In this document: positions 1 to 5,943 of the stretch, piece after piece
Numbering within the stretch: the stretch's first letter is position 1
How the letters are laid out: every line of letters begins with the position of its first letter
From: Bacteroidota bacterium
Lineage (GTDB): Bacteria > Bacteroidota > Bacteroidia > NS11-12g > UBA955
Direction of reading: 5' to 3'
Assembly (NCBI GenBank): GCA_018969565.1
Contig: JAGWYC010000125.1
Location: 1-5,943 of the forward strand
DNA: 5,943 nucleotides
Translations under genes and position numbers: made by a program
Notes under the pieces: generated by a model
Seen by the model: the letters and a program-made list of their open reading frames with translations, nothing else
Database searches by the model: none
What the model was told of the DNA's origin: nothing

Positions 1-425
1 AGCCTTTGGCGCATTCCATTGGAGAAGAAACGAATTTGTCTTTTTGCTTCATTGCTGCTGAATTTCAGGATATCAATGATATCATCGGCATTTGACGAAC
101 AAAGCATACGACGCATGGATGTATGCAAGTGAATCAACTGCAGCAGCGTAAATTCTTCAAAGGTTTCCATATTAGGCAGACACATGCTGATATGGGCACC
201 GATATGTTCGTTGGGAATTGGTTTCCCGTTTAGTGCGTAAGAAACCTTCCCTTCTGTTGGTTGCAGATAACCACAAATCAACAGCATGAGGGTGGACTTA
301 CCCGACCCGTTCGGGCCGAGCAATGCTACCCGTTCCCCGGAGTTTAATTGTAAGTTCCGGCTTCGGAAAACCCAATGATCCAGGAAAGACTTTCCACATG
401 CATCTAATTCAATGCGAAAGTTCAC
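1..425 (-). CDS. ABC transporter ATP-binding protein, 3' end cut off by the window edge
   Basis: This is the nucleotide-binding subunit of an ABC transporter, which would hydrolyse ATP at the inner face of the cytoplasmic membrane; its substrate is unknown. About 141 residues are visible. The Walker A motif GPNGSGKST is at residues 37-45 and a degenerate signature, FSNGMRQR, is at about 134-141; the latter resembles the YS.GM.QR form common in ABC-2 type exporters rather than LSGGQ. Walker B, the D-loop and the H-loop lie beyond the window. The Q-loop region (about 79-93, ISMCLPNMETFEEFT) has no glutamine at the expected place. I chose the GTG at 425-423 because it lies two bases after the lpxA TAA and opens the frame; no in-frame ATG precedes Walker A. 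No permease gene is visible. The coupling to lpxA suggests co-expression with lipid A synthesis, but a role in envelope export is only an inference. Confidence 0.9.
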   Translation of the reverse strand, partial: MNFRIELDACGKSFLDHWVFRSRNLQLNSGERVALLGPNGSGKSTLMLLICGYLQPTEGKVSYALNGKPIPNEHIGAHISMCLPNMETFEEFTLLQLIHLHTSMRRMLCSSNADDIIDILKFSSNEAKRQIRFFSNGMRQR

Positions 426-427
426 CC

Positions 428-1210
428 TTACTTGGTAATATAACCCTTCATAATACCTCGGTCGCTTTCACGCACAAACTGAAGAATTTCATCGCGCTCT
501 CTGGAAGCAGCGATTTCCGTTTCAATCAGTTTTATGGCCGTGGCCGTATTGTAGCCTTTTACAAACAAGATGCGATAGATATCCTGAATGGCATTGATCT
601 GCTCATTGGAAAAACCACGCCTCCTAAGGCCAATGGAATTCACTCCTTCATAGGAAAGAGGTTCCCGTGCGGCTTTGGTGTAGGGCGGTACATCCTTGCG
701 CACCAAGCTTCCACCGGAAATCATTGAATGTTTACCAATCTTAACGAACTGATGAACCAGCGCTGCACCTCCGAGTATGGCCGCCTCACCCACACTCACA
801 TGACCTGCGAGCTGCACACTGTTGGCCAGAATGCAATAATCTTCAACCACACAATCATGCGCCAGGTGAACGTAAGCCATCAACAGCACATGGTTTCCTA
901 CTTTGGTATATCCAAGCGCTTTGGTACCTTTATTTATGGTAACGTATTCACGGATGGTCACGTGGTCACCTATCAGGGTGAGGGTTTCCTCCCCTTCAAA
1001 CTTGAGATCCTGAGGAATGGCTCCAATGGAAGCACCGGGGAAAATCCGGCAATTTTTTCCGATACGTACCCCTTCAAAAATGGTAACATTCGGGCCTATC
1101 CAGGTACCTTCACCAATTTCAACATTCTTATGAATGGTTACAAAGGGGTCAATCACCACATTTTCGGCAATTTTTGCTGAAGGGTGTACGTACGCCAGTG
1201 GTTGTATCAT
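428..1210 (-). CDS. lpxA: Acyl-ACP--UDP-N-acetylglucosamine O-acyltransferase (LpxA)
   Basis: LpxA catalyses the first step of lipid A synthesis in the cytoplasm: transfer of a 3-hydroxyacyl chain from ACP to the 3-OH of UDP-GlcNAc. The 260-residue protein starts with a left-handed beta-helix of hexapeptide repeats (about 1-180) and ends with a helical domain (about 195-260). The motif HLAHDC holds the catalytic base His118 (E. coli His125), with His115 and His153 matching E. coli His122 and His160. Gly166 aligns with E. coli Gly173, the hydrocarbon-ruler position, and is compatible with a long acyl chain. Compared with E. coli (262 residues), the N-terminal helix is one hexapeptide shorter, before the EIGEGT motif, while the C-terminus is longer. 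The ATG lies 10 bases after the lpxC/fabZ stop, behind an A-rich leader without a clear Shine-Dalgarno; in that gap a second in-frame TAA follows the lpxC/fabZ stop. Functional trimers are expected from the family. Confidence 0.97.
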   Translation of the reverse strand: MIQPLAYVHPSAKIAENVVIDPFVTIHKNVEIGEGTWIGPNVTIFEGVRIGKNCRIFPGASIGAIPQDLKFEGEETLTLIGDHVTIREYVTINKGTKALGYTKVGNHVLLMAYVHLAHDCVVEDYCILANSVQLAGHVSVGEAAILGGAALVHQFVKIGKHSMISGGSLVRKDVPPYTKAAREPLSYEGVNSIGLRRRGFSNEQINAIQDIYRILFVKGYNTATAIKLIETEIAASRERDEILQFVRESDRGIMKGYITK

Positions 1211-1220
1211 ATTTGCTTTA

Positions 1221-2651
1221 TTAGGCTGAAGGGGGATTATTGTTACTTATTTTTACAATCTGGGCCATCATCTCGGCTTCGCAAACCAGATTGTCTCCAA
1301 CCCAGGCACGACCGCGCATGACGCAAAGTCCTCGGCGCACCGGCTCGGTGAGTTCTAATTTGAATAACATGGTATCACCGGGAACCACTTTCTCCTTAAA
1401 ACGGGCATTTTCAATTTTCAGGAAATAGGTTCCATAGTTCTGAGGATCAGGCACCTGCGACAAAATAAGCATGCCACCTGCCTGAGCCATGGCTTCGAGT
1501 TGTAAGACTCCCGGCATGATGGGGTCGCCCGGAAAATGTCCGTTGAAAAACCATTCGTCGAAGGTTACATTCTTTACTGCCACAACGTGTTTCTCGCCCA
1601 TCTCGAGGATTTTGTCCACCAGCATAAATGGATGCTTATGGGGCAACATTTTGAGTATATCCGCTGCACTGAAGATGGGTTTAGCATTCGGATGATAATC
1701 TGGAATACCCTCTTTCTGTCTGCGTTTCTCTTTTTTCAGCGCTGCTTTAATTTTCCTGGCAAAGGCCACGTTGCTTGCATGGCCGGGGCGTGCCGCCATG
1801 ATTTGAGCACGAATCGGTACTCCAACCAAGGCAAGGTCGCCGATTAAATCCAACAACTTATGCCGCGCAGGTTCATTCTGGAAGCGCAATTCCACATTGT
1901 TCAGAATTCCTTCCTTGCGCACTTCAACTTTTTGCTTGTTGAACAATTTGGCAAGGCGCTCCATTTCATGATCTTCCACCACCCTGTCCACAATCACAAT
2001 GGCGTTATTCAGGTCGCCCCCTTTGATCAGGTTATGTTGCAACATCATTTCCAACTCATGAAGGAAACAAAAAGTACGACAACTGGCTACCTGTTCCGTA
2101 AATTCCTGGAGGCTGGTTACAGAAGCGTGCTGGCTTCCCAGCACCGGAGAATTATAATCCACCATTACCGTAAGGCGGTAATCATGCAAGGGCATGGCTA
2201 CCATTTCAACCTTATTGTCATCATCGGTGTAATGGATATTATATGGAATATCAAAATACTCTCTGTCTGCTTCCTGTTCCGTAATGCCGGCCTCCAGAAG
2301 CACATCCACAAAAGGCCGGCTGCTGCCGTCCATAATGGGCATCTCTGCCGCTGTTACCTGAATCAGTACATTGTCAATCTGCAAACCCACAAGGGCTGCG
2401 AGCACATGCTCAACGGTAGCCACTTTAGCACCGTTTTTCTCCAGCGTAGTTCCTCTTGATGTGTCGGTAACTAAATCACAGTCTGCCTCAATAATGGGCA
2501 TATCGGGTAAATCAACACGTTGAAATTTATACCCATGGTGTTCAGGTGCCGGTTGAAAAGTCAGGGTTACTTGCTGCCCGGTATGCAATCCGGTGCCGGA
2601 GCAGGAAGCGGTTTTTTTAATGGTAGTTTGTTTTTGAATAATCTGGGACAT
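1221..2651 (-). CDS. lpxC/fabZ: Bifunctional UDP-3-O-acyl-GlcNAc deacetylase / 3-hydroxyacyl-ACP dehydratase (LpxC-FabZ fusion)
   Basis: This 476-residue protein joins two enzymes. Residues about 6-300 are LpxC, the zinc-dependent committed deacetylase of lipid A synthesis. EH at 81-82 and HKLLD at 264-268 supply the zinc ligands His82, His264 and Asp268 and the catalytic base Glu81; PGH at 289-291 gives His291 (E. coli His265). MDGSSRPF (107-114) and CRTFCF (191-196) are also LpxC-like. A lysine/arginine-rich linker (about 300-325) leads to FabZ (about 326-470), the dehydratase that makes trans-2-enoyl-ACP. There LPHKHPFMLVDKI (336-348) and GHFPGDPIMPG (371-381) carry catalytic His372, with Glu386 14 residues later, as in E. 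coli FabZ (His54, Glu68). The reading frame is unbroken, and all listed catalytic residues are present in both halves, so both activities are likely. Such fusions are established in Bacteroidota. The ATG is 7 bases after the lpxD stop; AAAGAG just upstream is a weak, closely spaced ribosome-binding candidate. Confidence 0.97.
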   Translation of the reverse strand: MSQIIQKQTTIKKTASCSGTGLHTGQQVTLTFQPAPEHHGYKFQRVDLPDMPIIEADCDLVTDTSRGTTLEKNGAKVATVEHVLAALVGLQIDNVLIQVTAAEMPIMDGSSRPFVDVLLEAGITEQEADREYFDIPYNIHYTDDDNKVEMVAMPLHDYRLTVMVDYNSPVLGSQHASVTSLQEFTEQVASCRTFCFLHELEMMLQHNLIKGGDLNNAIVIVDRVVEDHEMERLAKLFNKQKVEVRKEGILNNVELRFQNEPARHKLLDLIGDLALVGVPIRAQIMAARPGHASNVAFARKIKAALKKEKRRQKEGIPDYHPNAKPIFSAADILKMLPHKHPFMLVDKILEMGEKHVVAVKNVTFDEWFFNGHFPGDPIMPGVLQLEAMAQAGGMLILSQVPDPQNYGTYFLKIENARFKEKVVPGDTMLFKLELTEPVRRGLCVMRGRAWVGDNLVCEAEMMAQIVKISNNNPPSA

Positions 2652-2658
2652 GAACTCT

Positions 2659-3699
2659 TTAAGATTTCGTCAACTCTTGTATGCGTTTTTCCAGTTCGAT
2701 GATTCGTTGTTGCAGGTCGGGTAGCTTACGCACAATCACCTGTGTTCTGAAGGCTTCCTTCAGCGGCATCACCGGACTGCCAATCCACTGTTGTCCGGGC
2801 TCGGTAATCTCTTTTTGAATGCCGCTCTGGGCGCCAATTTGTGTGCCATCGGCCACGTTTATATGCCCTACGAAGCCCACCTGACCTCCAACCATGCAGC
2901 GTTTTCCAATGCGGGTACTTCCCGAAACGCCGGTTTGTGCTGCTATCACCGTATGTTCCCCAATTTCGGCATTATGGGCCACTTGTATCAGGTTGTCCAG
3001 CTTAACACCTTTCCTAATGATGGTACTTCCCATGGTGGCTCGGTCAATGGAGCAGTTCGAACCTATTTCCACGTGGTCTTCTATTACCACATTACCAATC
3101 TGAGGAATTTTGGCATAGCTTCCATCACCAATGGGGGCAAATCCGAATCCATCGCTGCCAATCACCGTCCCGGAATGGATGATGCATTGGGCACCAATGA
3201 CGCAATCTGAATAAACCTTTACGCCGGGATACAATACAGTCCCCGCTCCTACACGCACATTCCTTCCGATATAAACCTGGGGATAGATCTTCGCACCGTT
3301 TTCAATTACAGAACCTTCATCTATATAAGAACCAAAACCCAGGTAAACGTCTTCCCCTATTGCTGCATTTTCAGCCACAAAAGATTGCTCCTCCCGCCCT
3401 GATTTGTGTTGATTCGGGTTGAAGTAACGATCCAATACCTGACAGAAAGCATAATAAGGATTGAGCGTTTTGATTACGGTGCAAGGGAATTTCCTGTCAG
3501 ACTGAAAATCAGCAGGAATGAGTACAATACCGGCTTGGGTTTGGAAGAAGCGATCCTGATATTTAGGATTTGAGAAGAAAGAAAGACTAAGAGGTCCAGC
3601 CTCTTCCAACTTATCTACACGGCTGATCTGAACATCGGATTGTCCAAAAACAGTGCCTCCGGTGAGGTTTGCTATTTCCGCTGCGCTTACCTGCTTCAT
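2659..3699 (-). CDS. lpxD: UDP-3-O-acylglucosamine N-acyltransferase (LpxD)
   Basis: LpxD transfers a second 3-hydroxyacyl chain from ACP to the 2-amino group exposed by LpxC, giving UDP-2,3-diacylglucosamine in the cytoplasm. The 346-residue length is normal for the family (E. coli 341). Residues about 1-100 form the N-terminal uridine-binding domain, with the FFSNPKY stretch at 41-47. Residues about 108-305 are hexapeptide repeats building a left-handed beta-helix. GSDGFGFAP (181-189) is the LpxD hallmark, and VAHNAEIG holds the catalytic His242 (E. coli His239). The tail (about 320-345) is a leucine/isoleucine-spaced, charged helix, probably the trimer-associating C-terminal helix. The ATG has no visible Shine-Dalgarno. 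The gene begins 37 bases after the HD phosphohydrolase and ends 7 bases before lpxC/fabZ, so it is the first Lpx gene of the cluster. I see no strong match to the Bacteroidota promoter pattern (TTTG, then TAnnTTTG) in the short gap. Confidence 0.97.
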   Translation of the reverse strand: MKQVSAAEIANLTGGTVFGQSDVQISRVDKLEEAGPLSLSFFSNPKYQDRFFQTQAGIVLIPADFQSDRKFPCTVIKTLNPYYAFCQVLDRYFNPNQHKSGREEQSFVAENAAIGEDVYLGFGSYIDEGSVIENGAKIYPQVYIGRNVRVGAGTVLYPGVKVYSDCVIGAQCIIHSGTVIGSDGFGFAPIGDGSYAKIPQIGNVVIEDHVEIGSNCSIDRATMGSTIIRKGVKLDNLIQVAHNAEIGEHTVIAAQTGVSGSTRIGKRCMVGGQVGFVGHINVADGTQIGAQSGIQKEITEPGQQWIGSPVMPLKEAFRTQVIVRKLPDLQQRIIELEKRIQELTKS

Positions 3700-3725
3700 G
3701 TTAAGATAATTCAGCGAATTACGTT

Positions 3726-3755
3726 ATTTCAGGGCATTAATTTGCCCTGGGAAAT
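3726..3755 (-). repeat. Inverted repeat (hairpin) spanning the stop codon of the HD gene
   Basis: The arms CAGGGCA (3730-3736) and TGCCCTG (3743-3749) are perfect 7-base complements around a 6-base loop at 3737-3742. That loop holds the last sense codon and the TAA stop of the HD gene. Allowing two unpaired bases at 3750-3751, the stem extends by four more pairs (3726-3729 with 3752-3755). There is no T-run after the stem in either direction, so it is not a canonical intrinsic terminator. It could be an attenuator, an RNA-processing or stability element between the HD gene and lpxD, or chance. Confidence 0.5.
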
Positions 3756-4954
3756 GACAAGTAGTGTTTCACTACCGTTGTTTTTAGTGGTTCAAGGCTG
3801 TAGTTATCCGAAATACGGGTAACATCTTCCAGACTCCCGTTCTTCATGAGCATGCGAATGCCTCCGCCTTCTGAACGATAGGCTTCATTTTCCAGTTCTC
3901 CCTGATGCACGAAGAAATGCGCGTCTTCCAGGCTTACCTTAAGCATTTGAGCAGTAGCCTTCAGTTTTTCTTCCACACGTTGGACAGGTATCGGTTTATT
4001 GGAAATTTCTATCTGGGGAAGTTTCCGCTCCAGCAAGTTGCGGCATAAGGTGGAAAGCACAGTGTCTTTAGAAAACTGCCAGCGTTTTACGGCAAACAAC
4101 ACGTCATGGTCATCCAACAATACAAAGTGGCTGAGCGAAGCACGTGAAGCCGGTTCTTGAACCGCTTCTGCGCTAAAGAAATAGGATAAGGGTTCGTTGA
4201 TTTCAGGTCCTCTTCCTTCGTTTACCAACAATCTTGCACGCAACAAGATTTTCCATAAAAGGATGTCGGCTGCGATCACCGTTTTATGCAGGTACACCTG
4301 CCAATACATCAGCCTGCGTGCAATGATGAATTTTTCGATGCTGTAGATGGCTTTTTCTTCCACCACCAATTCATCATCCTGAACATGCAGCATGTGTACA
4401 ATGCGGTCAGCCCCTACTATTCCTTCACTTACTCCTGTGTAGAAGCTGTCACGAAGCAGATAATCCAATCGGTCCATGTCCAATTGGCCACTGATGAGTT
4501 GTGTGAAGAATTTTCTCGGATAGCTTCCTTCGAACATCTGCCGGGCCATCTGCAGTTGCCCATGACATTCTTCATCCAGTTGTTCCATCAACAAATGGGA
4601 AATACGTTCATGGGAAATACCGCTGATGATGCTGCGCTCCAAGGTATGGGAAAACGGCCCGTGGCCTATATCATGCAAGAGAATGGCGGCACAGGCTGCC
4701 TCGTATTCCTCTTTACTTATAGCAATATCCTTGCTGCGAAGAATATCCAGTGACTTCCCCATCAGGTGCATGGCACCCAGGGCATGATGAAAACGGGTAT
4801 GCGTGGCGCCGGGATATACCAGGTCGCTCAAGCCCAACTGCCTGATTCGTCGCAGCCTTTGCACAAAAGGATGCCGAATAAGTTGAAAGATGAGGGGGGA
4901 TTGTACATGGATAAAACCATGCACGGGATCATTGATGATTTTCTGTCTGTACAT
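3737..4954 (-). CDS. HD-domain phosphohydrolase, dGTPase/SAMHD1-like (COG1078 type)
   Basis: This is a soluble metal-dependent phosphohydrolase of the HD superfamily, likely acting on nucleotides; the substrate cannot be read from sequence. Numbering from the upstream GTG at 4960 (407 residues), TRFHHALG gives metal ligand His59, LLHDIGHGPFSH gives His96 and Asp97, and LDMDRLDYLLRD gives Asp163; these match SAMHD1 His167, His206, Asp207 and Asp311. Tyr167 and Asp171 match SAMHD1 Tyr315 and Asp319, so the active site looks intact. The C-terminal 200 residues are typical of the family and carry no other domain I recognise. I prefer the ATG at 4954-4952 (405 residues, MYRQKIINDPVHGFI) because family members usually begin a few residues before IINDP; the in-frame GTG at 4960 is the alternative. 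It lies 32 bases after ychF and 37 bases before lpxD. The position beside lipid A genes recurs in Bacteroidota, but its role there is unproven. Confidence 0.9.
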   Translation of the reverse strand: MYRQKIINDPVHGFIHVQSPLIFQLIRHPFVQRLRRIRQLGLSDLVYPGATHTRFHHALGAMHLMGKSLDILRSKDIAISKEEYEAACAAILLHDIGHGPFSHTLERSIISGISHERISHLLMEQLDEECHGQLQMARQMFEGSYPRKFFTQLISGQLDMDRLDYLLRDSFYTGVSEGIVGADRIVHMLHVQDDELVVEEKAIYSIEKFIIARRLMYWQVYLHKTVIAADILLWKILLRARLLVNEGRGPEINEPLSYFFSAEAVQEPASRASLSHFVLLDDHDVLFAVKRWQFSKDTVLSTLCRNLLERKLPQIEISNKPIPVQRVEEKLKATAQMLKVSLEDAHFFVHQGELENEAYRSEGGGIRMLMKNGSLEDVTRISDNYSLEPLKTTVVKHYLSFPRAN

Positions 4955-4981
4955 GAACACAATAGCTAAAAGCGCGTGTTC
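4955..4981 (-). repeat. Short inverted repeat directly before the HD gene start
   Basis: GAACAC (4955-4960) and GTGTTC (4976-4981) are perfect 6-base complements separated by 15 bases. On the transcript the second arm ends at the base immediately before the preferred ATG at 4954 and contains the alternative GTG start at 4960. A hairpin here could mask the initiation region or bind a dimeric regulator. The stem is short with a long loop, so chance is a real possibility. The rest of the ychF-HD gap shows no recognisable promoter or Shine-Dalgarno. Confidence 0.3.
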
Positions 4982-4986
4982 GAATA

Positions 4987-5943
4987 TCAGACATTAAAGC
5001 GGAAATGCATGATGTCGCCATCCTGTACAGTATATTCTTTTCCTTCCACACGCAGGCGTCCGGCATCGCGACAAGCCGCTTCAGATTTATAGGAAATGAA
5101 ATCATTAAAGGCAATAACTTCCGCCCTGATAAAACCTTTCTCGAAATCGGAGTGGATAACCCCGGCGGCACCCGGAGCCTTGGTTCCGGTGGTGATGGTC
5201 CAGGCTCTGACTTCTTTTTCACCTGCTGTGAAATAGGTGATATAATTCAGCAGTTTATAGGCCCCGCGAATCAGTTTTTCGACACCACTTTCTTCCAAAC
5301 CCAATTCCTGAAGGAATGCCTTGCGGTCTTCATATTGTTCCAGTTCGGCAATATCGGCTTCAATGGCCGCGCTGATGATGATGATTTCCGCAGATTCATC
5401 AGCCACGGCCTGTCTTACCCGTTCAACATGTGCATTGCCGTTTTGCACGCTGCCTTCATCCACGTTACACACGTACAATACCGGTTTGTCGGTAAGCAGA
5501 TTTAAATCCTTCACATAGCGACGATCTTCAGGACCCATAGGCAGGCTTCGGGCTGATTTGCCCTGTTCCAGATGTTTGCGAAACTGTTCCATCACTTCAA
5601 AAGATTTCACCGCTTCTTTATCCGTTCCGGTCTGTGCTTGCTTCCTGATTTTGTTGATACGACCTTCCAGCGTTTCAAGGTCTTTCAGTTGAAGTTCGGT
5701 GTCAATAATTTCCTTATCGCGCACCGGATCTACACTGCCGTCCACGTGAATAACATTAGGATCGTCAAAACAGCGAAGCACATGCAGGATGGCGTGTGTA
5801 TTGCGAATGTTCCCCAGGAATTGATTACCGAGTCCTTCGCCTTTCGAAGCGCCTTTTACCAGTCCGGCTATATCCACAATTTCTATGGTGGTCGGAACCA
5901 GGTTTTGCGGCTTTATCAAATCTGCCAACCGGTTAAGCCTGGA
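4987..5943 (-). CDS. ychF: Redox-/ribosome-associated P-loop ATPase YchF (OLA1 family), 5' end cut off by the window edge
   Basis: YchF is a universally conserved TRAFAC-class P-loop NTPase that binds ribosomes and, unusually for an Obg-family protein, prefers ATP; in E. coli it is linked to oxidative stress and translation start. The visible 318 residues correspond to E. coli residue 49 onward, so the P-loop (G1) and G2 are outside the window. Visible residue 24 starts the G3 motif DIAGLVKGASKGEGLG. His66 (in NVIHV) matches E. coli His114, the switch residue tied to ATP hydrolysis. NVDE at 160-163 is the altered G4 motif that replaces NKxD and explains loss of guanine specificity. A charged, probably coiled-coil segment spans about 85-130, and a TGS domain covers about 236-317, ending HFRFNV. 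The frame is open to the window edge; the TTG at 5928 lies inside a conserved stretch and is not the start. It probably has its own promoter upstream. Confidence 0.96.
   Translation of the reverse strand, partial: SRLNRLADLIKPQNLVPTTIEIVDIAGLVKGASKGEGLGNQFLGNIRNTHAILHVLRCFDDPNVIHVDGSVDPVRDKEIIDTELQLKDLETLEGRINKIRKQAQTGTDKEAVKSFEVMEQFRKHLEQGKSARSLPMGPEDRRYVKDLNLLTDKPVLYVCNVDEGSVQNGNAHVERVRQAVADESAEIIIISAAIEADIAELEQYEDRKAFLQELGLEESGVEKLIRGAYKLLNYITYFTAGEKEVRAWTITTGTKAPGAAGVIHSDFEKGFIRAEVIAFNDFISYKSEAACRDAGRLRVEGKEYTVQDGDIMHFRFNV

Noticed and set aside
323..1180. Plus-strand open frames of 134 and 150 residues opposite lpxA and the start of the ABC gene.
   Set aside because: They mirror the well-supported lpxA and ABC frames, have no recognisable domains and would require overlapping genes on the opposite strand.
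1860..2459. A 199-residue open frame on the plus strand opposite lpxC.
   Set aside because: It lies wholly antisense to the conserved LpxC domain, its translation resembles no family I know, and there is no supporting start context. It is best explained as a shadow of the real coding frame.
3700..3736. A dedicated Bacteroidota-type promoter for lpxD in the gap after the HD gene.
   Set aside because: TAATTCGC loosely resembles TAnnTTTG, but no TTTG element sits at the right distance upstream, so I cannot support a promoter.
3726..3755. A canonical rho-independent terminator after the HD gene.
   Set aside because: The stem is followed by no T-run on either strand, so only an inverted repeat is claimed.
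4929..5222. A 97-residue minus-strand frame overlapping the end of ychF and the start of the HD gene.
   Set aside because: It is out of frame with both conserved genes, and its translation is low-complexity and proline/serine rich near the start with no family match.
5373..5387. A short GATGAT-type trinucleotide repeat within ychF.
   Set aside because: It encodes the isoleucine-rich beta-strand before the SAAIEADIAEL motif that is conserved in YchF, so protein sequence explains it.
5926..5928. TTG as a possible ychF start, giving a 313-residue protein.
   Set aside because: The frame stays open to the window edge and residues before the TTG (SRLNR) match the conserved YchF segment. A start here would also remove the P-loop, so the gene is simply cut by the window.

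Overview
This window is a compact, gene-dense stretch of a Gram-negative chromosome. Every gene lies on the minus strand, so transcription runs from high to low coordinates. The best taxonomic fit is Bacteroidota. The main reasons are the natural LpxC-FabZ fusion, the order HD-phosphohydrolase / lpxD / lpxC-fabZ / lpxA, an ABC ATPase start two bases after the lpxA stop, and start codons with little or no Shine-Dalgarno sequence. Family, genus and species cannot be read from this sequence.

Layout in transcription order: (1) 5943-4987, ychF, a universally conserved P-loop NTPase whose 5' end (about 48 residues including the P-loop) lies outside the window. (2) 4954-3737, an HD-domain phosphohydrolase of the dGTPase/SAMHD1-like COG1078 type. 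(3) 3699-2659, lpxD. (4) 2651-1221, the lpxC/fabZ fusion. (5) 1210-428, lpxA. (6) 425 to beyond 1, the N-terminal two thirds of an ABC transporter ATP-binding protein that runs off the left edge. Gaps between genes are 32, 37, 7, 10 and 2 bases, and there is no gene-free stretch longer than 37 bases.

The core is a lipid A module. LpxA puts the first 3-hydroxyacyl chain on UDP-GlcNAc, LpxC removes the N-acetyl group and LpxD adds the second 3-hydroxyacyl chain. FabZ dehydrates 3-hydroxyacyl-ACP, the same acyl donor pool used by LpxA and LpxD, so the fusion joins the committed step of lipid A synthesis to the competing phospholipid branch. The spacing of lpxD, lpxC/fabZ, lpxA and the ABC gene implies one transcript with translational coupling. 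The HD gene may share that transcript, but an inverted repeat over its stop codon could mark a boundary. YchF is probably an independent housekeeping neighbour.

I found no mobile element, CRISPR array, RNA gene, phage gene or clearly new system. The points worth a second look are small: the HD enzyme and the unassigned ABC ATPase beside lipid A genes, the non-canonical Q-loop of that ATPase, and two inverted repeats in the intergenic gaps.
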